From CBDUQI01 sp965369325 (GTDB taxonomy: Bacteria > Pseudomonadota > Gammaproteobacteria > Steroidobacterales > JBCBZW01), in the NCBI GenBank assembly GCA_965369325.1, contig CBDUQI010000049.1, positions 1-31,243 on the forward strand: a stretch of DNA of 31,243 bases, read 5' to 3'. Below the pieces are notes generated by a model. The model was given only the letters and a program-made list of their open reading frames with translations. It was not told the DNA's origin and searched no databases. Below are positions 1 to 7,344 of this stretch, in pieces; the stretch's first letter is position 1; every line of letters begins with the position of its first letter. Made by a program: the position numbers and the translations under genes.

Positions 1-182
1 TTGAACGCACCGCGCAACACTGGTGGCCGGCGTTGTCGGGCGGCTACATGATGGTGGCGAAAAAACGTGTCTACACGATGACGCCGGTACGTCCTGTGCG
101 CGCCAGCAAACGGGTGGTCGGTGGGCTGGTGGAGCCCACGACGCGCGCCAGCGCGGCCCGCAGCACCCCGCGCGCCTCATGA
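1..182 (+). CDS. C-terminal end of a class I SAM-dependent methyltransferase-like protein (partial)
   Basis: An open frame read from base 3 runs without a start to a TGA at 180-182 and gives 59 residues, so the gene begins left of the window. The visible tail has an aromatic/small-residue stretch (HWWPALSGGYMMVAKKRV) followed by a basic, low-complexity end. This resembles the last beta-strand region of the methyltransferase gene that often precedes rnhA in gammaproteobacteria. The catalytic SAM-binding part is not visible, so the family call rests on the tail and on context. Its stop overlaps the rnhA start as ATGA, which suggests translational coupling. Confidence 0.5.
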   Translation, partial: ERTAQHWWPALSGGYMMVAKKRVYTMTPVRPVRASKRVVGGLVEPTTRASAARSTPRAS

Positions 183-625
183 GTGACGTTGAGATTTACA
201 CCGACGGGGCATGTAGCGGGAACCCAGGCCCAGGCGGGTGGGGCGCGCTGCTGCTGTTTGGCGGATACGAAAAAGAGCTGGCGGGCGCGGAACCTGATAC
301 GACCAACAATCGCATGGAGATGATGGCGGCGATTGAAGCGCTGCGTGCACTCAAGCGCCCGTGCGAGGTTCGCCTGTACACCGATTCCAACTACGTGCGC
401 CAGGGCATTACCCAATGGCTTGAAGGTTGGAAGGCGCGAGGGTGGCGCACGGCCGGGCGCAAGCCGGTGAAGAATCAGGACCTGTGGCAGGCACTGGATG
501 AGGCGGCTGCTGCGCACCAGATCGAGTGGATCTGGGTGCCGGGGCATGCGGGCGTAGAGGGGAACGAGCGGGTGGATGCGCTGGCGCGCGAGGCGATTGT
601 CCAGGCCGGCTTGCGGGCGCGGTAA
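179..625 (+). CDS. rnhA: Ribonuclease HI
   Basis: This 148-residue protein cleaves the RNA strand of RNA-DNA hybrids in the cytoplasm, for example at R-loops and replication primers. It starts with the typical IYTDGACSGNPGPGGWG segment. The four metal-binding acidic residues are visible as D9, E47, D69 and D133, and the mobile-loop histidine is H123 in VPGHAGVEGNERVD. The basic protrusion rich in Trp, Lys and Arg (about residues 80-100) is present, as in the E. coli enzyme, and length is normal. The ATG at 179 is chosen because it matches the family start and overlaps the upstream stop; the frame stays open upstream to 23, but that part is not RNase H. The divergent 3'-exonuclease gene dnaQ usually lies next to rnhA; here it follows in the same direction. 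Confidence 0.97.
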   Translation: MSDVEIYTDGACSGNPGPGGWGALLLFGGYEKELAGAEPDTTNNRMEMMAAIEALRALKRPCEVRLYTDSNYVRQGITQWLEGWKARGWRTAGRKPVKNQDLWQALDEAAAAHQIEWIWVPGHAGVEGNERVDALAREAIVQAGLRAR

Positions 626-758
626 CAGCGCTAAACAGCACTGCTGGATTACGGTAAACTCTGGCGCTTTAGCACGAACCACCAAGCGCAGAGGTGGCAG
701 CGGTGGCGGGACAGCGCGGCTGAGCGTATTGCGCCCCAACAAGAGAAGGACATTGACC

Positions 759-1505
759 TTGCGTCAGATTGTGCTCGATACAGAGACCACGGGGCTGGAG
801 CCCGAGCAGGGACATCGCATCATTGAGATCGGCTGCGTTGAGTTGCTGAACCGCAAGCGCACCGGTCAGACTTTTCATTGCTACCTGCGCCCGGACCGCG
901 ATATTGAACCAGGCGCGGTAGATGTTCATGGTCTGGATGCAGCCTTTTTAGCGGACAAGCCGGCGTTCGACGAGGTGGTTGATGAGTTTTTGGCGTTTGT
1001 CGCGGGTGCGGAACTGGTTATTCACAATGCGTCGTTTGATATCGCCTTTCTGGATGCTGAGTTAGCTCGGCTCAGTCTGGGCAAGGGGCGTGCGGGCAAC
1101 GTCAGGCGGATGGAGAAAGTTTGCACGGTGCTCGACACTCTGGGCGTGGCACGCAAACTGCATCCGGGCCAGCGCTGCTCGCTGGATGCATTGTGCAACC
1201 GTTACGGTGTAGATAACTCACGTCGCGAGCTGCATGGCGCGCTGCTTGACGCTGAGATTCTGCTGGATGTGTACCTCGCCATGACCGGTGGGCAGGTAGC
1301 ACTGCTGTTGGACACCGAGCAGGCAGGGCGCAATGCCCCTCAAATGCGTCGCGCGGTTGATCGGGCCGGGCTCAATCTGGTGGTAGTACCCGCCAGTGAG
1401 GATGAGATGCTCGCGCACCGTGAACGGCTGGCCAGCATCGACAAAACGAGCGCTGGTAAATGTCTTTGGCGCGAGTTCGAGTTGCCCTTGTCCGAGACGG
1501 CGTAG
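759..1505 (+). CDS. dnaQ: DNA polymerase III epsilon subunit (3'-5' proofreading exonuclease)
   Basis: Proofreading subunit of the replicative polymerase core. The 248-residue product has the DEDDh exonuclease motifs: ExoI with D7 and E9 (VLDTETTG), ExoII around D94 (HNASFDIAFLD) and ExoIII with H159 and D164 (HGALLDAEILLDVYLAM). The C-terminal tail ends near CLWR, as in E. coli DnaQ, where it contacts the alpha subunit. No ATG fits the N-terminus. A TTG at 759 is preferred because AGAAGGA at 744-750 sits 8 nt upstream; the TTG at 753 is only 2 nt from it. The open frame upstream to 576 overlaps rnhA and is not family sequence. It follows rnhA by a 133-bp gap with the same orientation. Confidence 0.95.
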   Translation: MRQIVLDTETTGLEPEQGHRIIEIGCVELLNRKRTGQTFHCYLRPDRDIEPGAVDVHGLDAAFLADKPAFDEVVDEFLAFVAGAELVIHNASFDIAFLDAELARLSLGKGRAGNVRRMEKVCTVLDTLGVARKLHPGQRCSLDALCNRYGVDNSRRELHGALLDAEILLDVYLAMTGGQVALLLDTEQAGRNAPQMRRAVDRAGLNLVVVPASEDEMLAHRERLASIDKTSAGKCLWREFELPLSETA

Positions 1506-1578
1506 GCGGGTCGACCGCACCTGCGCACGGGGCGAGCGGTCAGGCACCGAAAATCAGATAAATCAGGAGAGAGCGGGT

Positions 1579-3093
1579 ATGGCACACAGTATGGGGCGGG
1601 CATTCGTCAAGAATTTTCTGGGCAACTCGCCCGACTGGTACAAGTGGACCATCGTTGTGTTTTTGGTGATCAATCCGATCGTCTTTCTCGCATTTCCGAA
1701 CGGTGGTTTTGTTGCTGGCTGGCTGCTGGTGGCCGAGTTTATCTTCACCTTAGCGATGGCGCTGCGCTGCTATCCGTTGCAGCCGGGCGGGTTGCTGGCG
1801 ATTCAGGCGGTGGCGATCGGAATGAGTTCGCCCGAACACGTGTATCACGAAGTTGAAGTGAACCTGCCGGTCATACTCTTGCTGATGTTTATGGTCGCGG
1901 GGATTTATTTCCTGCGTGGCCTGTTGCTGTACACCTTTACCAAGATTGTGCTGAAGGTGGAGTCCAAGGTGCTGCTGTCGGTGCTGTTCTGCGCGGTGGC
2001 GGCTGTACTGTCCGCGTTTCTGGATGCTCTCACGGTGACGGCGGTAGTGATTACGGTCGCCATGGGGTTTCATTCGGTCTATCACAAGGTGGCCTCGGGC
2101 AAGCACTTTCATCAGGCCGCCGGTCACGATCACAGCCATGACGAGGAGGTGCATGAGCTGCACCGCGAAGACCTGGATCAGTTCCGGGCGTTCTTGCGTC
2201 AACTGGTGATGCACGCCGCGGTGGGCACTGCCCTCGGCGGTGTGGCGACGCTGGTGGGCGAGCCGCAGAATCTGCTGATTGGCAAAAAAATGGGCTGGGA
2301 GTTCATCGAGTTCTATATCAAGATGGCGCCCGTATCGATTCCGGTATTCTTCGCCGGCCTTCTCACCTGCATGCTGGTTGAGAAGTTCCATCTGTTCGGC
2401 TACGGCGCCAAGCTGCCGGATGCTGTGCGCCACGTGTTGGGCGATTACGATGCGCACGAGGCGGCCCAGCGTGATGCGGGCGATTGGGCGTCACTGCTGG
2501 TGCAGGGCATCGTGGTGATCGTGCTGGTGATTGGGCTGGGCCTGCATCTGGCCGAAGTGGGGCTGATCGGCCTGATGATCATTATTTTGGCCACGGCCTT
2601 TACCGGCGTGGTGCAAGAGCAGCGGATCGGCCCGGCATTTGAAGAGGCATTGCCTTTCACAGCCCTGCTGGTGGTGTTTTTTGCGGTGGTCGCGGTCATT
2701 AACGATCAAGGCCTATTTCAGCCGGTGATTCAATGGGTGCTGAGCCAGCCCGAAGATGCGCAGACGCCGCTGTTCTTCGTGGCCAACGGCTTGCTCTCGA
2801 TGGTGAGCGATAACGTGTTTGTCGCAACCGTTTACATTTCGCAGGTGGAACAGATCTTCAATCAGGGCATCATTAGCCGCGAGCACTACGAAGCGCTGGC
2901 CGTCGCGATCAATACCGGGACCAACATTCCCAGCGTTGCGACGCCCAATGGGCAGGCGGCGTTTTTGTTCCTGTTGACCTCCGCGCTGGCACCGCTGCTG
3001 CGTCTGTCGTACTACCGCATGGTGGTATTGGCATTTCCGTACACGGTGGTGCTGAGTATCGTAGGGCTGGCAGCCGTCATATGGGCCTTCTAG
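1579..3093 (+). CDS. nhaB: Na+/H+ antiporter NhaB
   Basis: Inner-membrane antiporter that exports Na+ in exchange for protons. The 504-residue sequence closely follows E. coli NhaB along its length: the N-terminal RAFVKNFLGNSPDWYKW, VAGWLLVAEFIFTLAMAL, the SAFLDALTVTAVVI helix, VGEPQNLLIGKKMGWEF, and the C-terminal INTGTNIPSVATPNGQAAFL region. About 10-12 hydrophobic segments are evident. The ATG at 1579 is preceded by an AGGAGAG ribosome-binding site and aligns with the family start; upstream in-frame sequence overlaps dnaQ. Unusual points are a histidine-rich cytoplasmic or periplasmic loop at residues 175-198 and a C-terminus that stops soon after the last helix. It lies 73 bp after dnaQ and is probably independent of the polysaccharide genes. 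Confidence 0.96.
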   Translation: MAHSMGRAFVKNFLGNSPDWYKWTIVVFLVINPIVFLAFPNGGFVAGWLLVAEFIFTLAMALRCYPLQPGGLLAIQAVAIGMSSPEHVYHEVEVNLPVILLLMFMVAGIYFLRGLLLYTFTKIVLKVESKVLLSVLFCAVAAVLSAFLDALTVTAVVITVAMGFHSVYHKVASGKHFHQAAGHDHSHDEEVHELHREDLDQFRAFLRQLVMHAAVGTALGGVATLVGEPQNLLIGKKMGWEFIEFYIKMAPVSIPVFFAGLLTCMLVEKFHLFGYGAKLPDAVRHVLGDYDAHEAAQRDAGDWASLLVQGIVVIVLVIGLGLHLAEVGLIGLMIIILATAFTGVVQEQRIGPAFEEALPFTALLVVFFAVVAVINDQGLFQPVIQWVLSQPEDAQTPLFFVANGLLSMVSDNVFVATVYISQVEQIFNQGIISREHYEALAVAINTGTNIPSVATPNGQAAFLFLLTSALAPLLRLSYYRMVVLAFPYTVVLSIVGLAAVIWAF

Positions 3094-3304
3094 GTCTTGC
3101 TGGCGCGTCGGCCCGATCAGGGCTAAGTAGATGGAGGGCGTGAGAGCGCCGTTGACGAAGGATCCGGGCGAGTATGTGACGCCTGCCCGGAGTGTCGAGC
3201 CTGGTCGCGGTATATTCGGCGGTCTTGCATAAGTTGTGACCCGGTGTCGGTTTGGCGCCGCCAACGTGCCAGCACCCTCATCACGACGGGTGGCGGGGAG
3301 AGAG

Positions 3305-4582
3305 ATGTTAGATATCGAGAACACTCGAATTGGTGTCATTGGGCTGGGCTATGTGGGCTTGCCCCTGGCCGTGTCGTTTGGCCATAAATTCGACACGCTG
3401 GGGTTCGACATCAACCCCGGCCGGATCAAGGAACTGGGGGCCGGCCAGGACCGCACGCTGGAGGTTGAGCCGGACGCGCTCAAGGCCTCCACGCACCTGC
3501 GCTTCAGTGCGGACGCCGCCGATCTGGTGGACTGCAACGTGTTTATCGCCACCGTGCCGACGCCGATCGATGAGCACAAGCGCCCGGATCTGACGCCACT
3601 GGAGAAAGCGAGTCACACCATTGGTGCGGCCCTGCGCCGTGGTGACACAGTGATTTACGAATCGACCGTTTATCCGGGGGCGACAGAGGAGGTCTGTGTG
3701 CCGATTCTGGAGCGGATCTCCGGGCTCACGTTCAACCAGGACTTTTTTGTTGGCTACAGCCCGGAGCGCATCAATCCGGGCGATAAGACGCATCGACTTG
3801 AGAGCATTGTTAAGGTTACCTCGGGGTCTACCGCTGAGGCGGCCGAGTATGTTGACCGGCTTTATGCCAGCATCATTACCGCAGGCACGTATAAAGCCTC
3901 CAGCATTCGGGTGGCTGAGGCGGCCAAGGTGATTGAGAACACGCAGCGGGATGTGAACATCGCGCTGGTGAATGAGCTGTCGCTGATTTTTGGTCGTCTC
4001 GGGCTGGACACCGAAGAGGTGTTGCTGGCGGCCGGCACCAAATGGAATTTTCTGCCTTTCCGACCTGGCCTGGTGGGTGGTCACTGTATTGGCGTCGATC
4101 CCTACTACCTCACGCACAAGGCACAGGCTGTGGGCTATCAGCCGGAGATGATCCTGGCAGGGCGTCGGATCAACGACAATATGGGGTTGCACGTGGCGAG
4201 CACTGTCGCGCGACTTATGATGCAGCGACGTATCCATGTGGCAGGCGCGCGCGTGCTGGTGATGGGGCTGGCCTTCAAGGAGAACTGCCCGGACGTACGC
4301 AACACCCGCGTGGTGGATATTGTCAACGAGTTTGCCTCGTACGGCGCCGAGGTGGATGTCTACGATCCTTGGGTGGACCCGGCTGAGGCCAAACATGAAT
4401 ACGGCATCGAACTGCTCGAGGAGTGCAGGCCTGGGTGTTACGATGCTGTTCTACTCGCAGTGGCACATAAGGAATTTACCGAGATGGGGGTGGAGGCAAT
4501 ACGCGCGCTGGGCAAACCTAGCCACGTGCTGTACGACATCAAGTACGCACTGCCTAGCGATCAGGTCGACGGCCGGTTGTAA
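3305..4582 (+). CDS. UDP-N-acetyl-hexosamine 6-dehydrogenase, TviB/WbpO family
   Basis: Predicted NAD-dependent dehydrogenase that oxidises C6 of UDP-GlcNAc or UDP-GalNAc to the uronic acid, giving an acidic capsule precursor. The 425-residue protein has an N-terminal Rossmann motif (GVIGLGYVGLPLA, about residues 10-22), the ATVPTPIDEHKRPDLTPL segment typical of the TviB/WbpO/WbpA branch rather than Ugd, and the catalytic cysteine C261 in GGHCIGVDPYYL. The C-terminal domain follows (GLAFKENCPDVRNT). ATG 3305 is preceded by a GGGAGAGAG ribosome-binding site and begins at the family N-terminus. It is the first gene of a plus-strand polysaccharide unit and is separated from nhaB by 211 bp with no convincing promoter. 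Sequence alone does not say which UDP-HexNAc is used. Confidence 0.9.
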   Translation: MLDIENTRIGVIGLGYVGLPLAVSFGHKFDTLGFDINPGRIKELGAGQDRTLEVEPDALKASTHLRFSADAADLVDCNVFIATVPTPIDEHKRPDLTPLEKASHTIGAALRRGDTVIYESTVYPGATEEVCVPILERISGLTFNQDFFVGYSPERINPGDKTHRLESIVKVTSGSTAEAAEYVDRLYASIITAGTYKASSIRVAEAAKVIENTQRDVNIALVNELSLIFGRLGLDTEEVLLAAGTKWNFLPFRPGLVGGHCIGVDPYYLTHKAQAVGYQPEMILAGRRINDNMGLHVASTVARLMMQRRIHVAGARVLVMGLAFKENCPDVRNTRVVDIVNEFASYGAEVDVYDPWVDPAEAKHEYGIELLEECRPGCYDAVLLAVAHKEFTEMGVEAIRALGKPSHVLYDIKYALPSDQVDGRL

Positions 4583-4628
4583 CCATGCGTCCCGCACGGT
4601 GTTCCATTGAAAAATTGAGACAACTCAG

Positions 4629-5636
4629 ATGAAAGTGCTCGTCACCGGCGCGGCCGGTTTTATTGGTCATCATGTTGCCAAAGTGTTGTTGGCACGTGGC
4701 GATGAAGTTGTCGGCCTCGATGACCTCAACGATTACTATGAAGTCAGCCTGAAGGAAGCACGCCTGGCACGGCTGCAAGGCACGCCCGGGTTCAGCTTCG
4801 TGCGCATGGGGTTGGAGGAGCGTCAGCCCATGGCGGCGCTGTTCGAAAGCCACGGCTTCGAGCGCGTGGTGCATCTGGCCGCCCAAGCGGGTGTACGTTA
4901 CTCAATCGAAAACCCGCATGCCTACATTGACGCCAATATCGTCGGCTTCACGAATGTTCTGGAGGGCGCCAGGCACAACAATGTTGAGCATTTGGTATAC
5001 GCCTCTTCAAGCTCCGTGTACGGGGCAAACACCACCATGCCGTTCTCCATCCACCACAATGTGGATCATCCTCTATCTTTGTACGCGGCCTCCAAGAAAG
5101 CCAATGAGCTGATGGCGCATGTGTACGCGTCGCTGTACAAGTTGCCGGTGACAGGGCTGCGTTTCTTTACGGTCTACGGCCCCTGGGGCCGACCGGACAT
5201 GGCGTTGTTCAAGTTTACCAAAGCGATCCTCGAGGATAAGCCGATTGATGTTTTTAACTACGGTAAACATCGACGCGACTTCACCTACGTGGACGACATC
5301 GTCGAGGGTGTGGTGAGGGTGCTGGATAACGTCGCCGAGTCGAACTTGCAATGGTCCGGTGCCTCGCCTGATCCGGGCACGGCAGCCTGCCCTTATCGCC
5401 TATACAATATTGGTAACAATCAGCCGGTGGAGTTGATGCGGTATATCGAGGTGCTGGAGGAGTGTTTGGGCAAGAAAGCTGAGAAGAATCTGTTGCCGCT
5501 GCAGCCAGGCGATGTGCCCGATACCTACGCCGACGTGGCCGATCTGGTGAAAGACGTGGATTACCGCCCGAGTACACCGGTAGAGACCGGGGTGGCGCGG
5601 TTTGTCGATTGGTATCGCGAGTACTATCAGGTCTGA
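4629..5636 (+). CDS. UDP-glucuronate 4-epimerase (extended SDR family)
   Basis: Predicted to interconvert UDP-glucuronate and UDP-galacturonate in the cytoplasm, downstream of Ugd. The 335-residue sequence has the NAD-binding GAAGFIGHHVA motif at residues 7-17. It also has the LNDYYEVSLKEARL and VRYSIENPHAYIDANIVGF signatures of UDP-glucuronate epimerases, the SSSSVYGANTTMPF strand and the YAASKKANE catalytic Tyr/Lys motif. The GKHRRDFTYVDDIV segment is also typical. Length equals the usual size for this group. It begins 46 bp after the dehydrogenase and is likely co-transcribed with it. The alternative reading, a UDP-GlcNAc 4-epimerase (TviC/WbpP), fits less well because the N-terminal LNDYYEVSLK signature favours the glucuronate branch. 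Confidence 0.9.
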   Translation: MKVLVTGAAGFIGHHVAKVLLARGDEVVGLDDLNDYYEVSLKEARLARLQGTPGFSFVRMGLEERQPMAALFESHGFERVVHLAAQAGVRYSIENPHAYIDANIVGFTNVLEGARHNNVEHLVYASSSSVYGANTTMPFSIHHNVDHPLSLYAASKKANELMAHVYASLYKLPVTGLRFFTVYGPWGRPDMALFKFTKAILEDKPIDVFNYGKHRRDFTYVDDIVEGVVRVLDNVAESNLQWSGASPDPGTAACPYRLYNIGNNQPVELMRYIEVLEECLGKKAEKNLLPLQPGDVPDTYADVADLVKDVDYRPSTPVETGVARFVDWYREYYQV

Positions 5637-5835
5637 GGCTCTCGCCTTAAAGCTCGCTGATTGAGTTGCGCACGCGCGCACCCCCCCGTAAGATTCGCCC
5701 ATCGATTCCGGGGGATCGTCTGGTGCTGGGCACCGGCTTTAATCAATGCAAAACAACGCCCTCCGCGGCGGCACTTTGGGGTGTCTCCCGGCTCACGAGC
5801 ATAGTAGACCTGCTACAGGCGAAGGCCTGGGCGCA

Positions 5836-7317
5836 GTGCTGCGTCGGTCTGTGCTTGGCGCCAGCGTCTGCGCCGCTCTGTTTGGCGCAGAGGTTTGCCA
5901 GGCCTCGCCGTGGCTGGCGCCGGGCGACGGCGCAATCCGCAGCGATGTGCAGTTGCTGGCTGATGCTGGCCTGATTACTGCCCCGGTGAACACCTGGCCG
6001 CTGCCGTGGGGCGAAATCGCCCGCGCAATCGGGCAGGCAAATATCGCGGTGCTCAATTCCACCGAGCACGCTGCACTGGTGCGCTTGCAACAGCGCGCTG
6101 CCCACGAAACCCGCAGTTCCGGCGTTAGCCGGAATCTGCGTTTGGCGCTGTCCGCCAGCCCCCGGTTGATTCGCGATTTCTCCAACACGCCCCGGGAAGA
6201 GATCGAAGCCCAGGCTGGTATTGGCTGGACCGGGCTGCGCTTCACCTACAATCTGCAGCTAACGCTGGTCAATGACCCCTCCGACGACCGGGAACTGCGG
6301 CTGGACGGCTCCTATGCCGGAGTAGCGCTGGGCAACTGGATGATTTCCGCCGGCGCAGTCGATCGCTGGTGGGGTCCAGGCTGGGGCGGCAGCCTGATTC
6401 TCTCGACCAACGCCCGTCCGGTTCCGGCTATATCGATCAATCGCAATTATGCCGATCCGCTGGATATCCGGTTTTTGCGCTGGGTTGGCCCCTGGACGCT
6501 TAACGCCTTCATGGGGCAGCTTGAAAGCGACCGTGAGGTGCCAGAGGCGCGGTTGTTCGGAGTACGCTTTGCCTTCCGTCCGCTGCAGAGCCTTGAGATT
6601 GGTATCTCCCGTACTGCGCAATGGTGTGGTGGAGATCGTCCCTGTGATGGCAGTACCTTTATCGATTTGCTGCTGGGCGATGACAATCGCGTGGATCCGG
6701 AGAATGAACCCGGAAATCAGCTGGCAGGCGCGGATGTCCGCTGGTCGCCGACCGGGCTTGGTTTGCCAGTGGCTGTATACGCGCAGTTTACCGGCGATGA
6801 TGAGGCAGGTGGCCTGCCCTCACGCTACATCGGCCTGCTTGGCGGTGAACTGTGGGGGCATTCGGCGCGCCTGGGCGGCAGCTACCGGGTGTACGCGGAG
6901 GCGGTGAATACGGCATCGGATTTTTACTCCGATACGTTGTTTGATTTCGCCTACGACCATTTTATCTACCGCACCGGATACCGTTATCGCGGCCGCAGCC
7001 TGGGCTACGGCACAGACAATGATGCACGCGCGGTGTCGATCGGCGCGCGGCTGCAAAAAGACAATGGCCAACAATGGAACGCACTGGTGCAGCTCGCAGA
7101 GCTTAATCGTGGCATTCGCGGCACCGGCAGCTTGAACGAACGGAACTCGATCGCGGCCGAACCGACTGATTTTGTGGCCGTGGAAGTTCAGCACGAACGT
7201 GCCTGGGGCCCGCATCAGTGGCAGTTCGCTCTTGGTTACGTAAGCTTTGATCCACAAAGCGCTGAGAGTAGTGACGATGACGTCCGGGCGACGGTGCAGT
7301 GGAACATTAAATTTTAG
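5836..7317 (+). CDS. Capsule assembly Wzi-like outer-membrane protein
   Basis: Predicted outer-membrane beta-barrel that anchors capsular polysaccharide to the cell surface. After a signal peptide (RRSVLGASVCAALFGAEVCQA), the mature part starts SPWLAPGD and then carries the family features: the SDVQLLADAGLI helix, the WPLPWGEIA segment, and alternating aromatic beta-strands (VDRWWGPGWGGSLILSTNARP). It ends in a barrel-type C-terminus with terminal Phe (VQWNIKF). A GTG at 5836 is chosen because GAAGG at 5821-5825 lies 10 nt upstream and places the signal peptide at the N-terminus. This gives 493 residues, close to Wzi (about 480). An in-frame ATG at 5746 would add 30 residues before the signal peptide and has no clear ribosome-binding site. 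It lies between the epimerase and the SLBB exporter. Confidence 0.83.
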   Translation: MLRRSVLGASVCAALFGAEVCQASPWLAPGDGAIRSDVQLLADAGLITAPVNTWPLPWGEIARAIGQANIAVLNSTEHAALVRLQQRAAHETRSSGVSRNLRLALSASPRLIRDFSNTPREEIEAQAGIGWTGLRFTYNLQLTLVNDPSDDRELRLDGSYAGVALGNWMISAGAVDRWWGPGWGGSLILSTNARPVPAISINRNYADPLDIRFLRWVGPWTLNAFMGQLESDREVPEARLFGVRFAFRPLQSLEIGISRTAQWCGGDRPCDGSTFIDLLLGDDNRVDPENEPGNQLAGADVRWSPTGLGLPVAVYAQFTGDDEAGGLPSRYIGLLGGELWGHSARLGGSYRVYAEAVNTASDFYSDTLFDFAYDHFIYRTGYRYRGRSLGYGTDNDARAVSIGARLQKDNGQQWNALVQLAELNRGIRGTGSLNERNSIAAEPTDFVAVEVQHERAWGPHQWQFALGYVSFDPQSAESSDDDVRATVQWNIKF

Positions 7318-7344
7318 AGGGATACCCGCTGCGGCGGGACGACG

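Noticed and set aside
1750..2457. Minus-strand open frame opposite nhaB
   Set aside because: Antisense shadow of nhaB with His/Gln-rich composition and no recognisable motif.
3308..4396. Long minus-strand open frame (362 codons) opposite the TviB-like gene
   Set aside because: It lies fully antisense to a confidently identified gene, has His/Arg-rich low-complexity composition typical of GC-rich shadow frames, and shows no domain.
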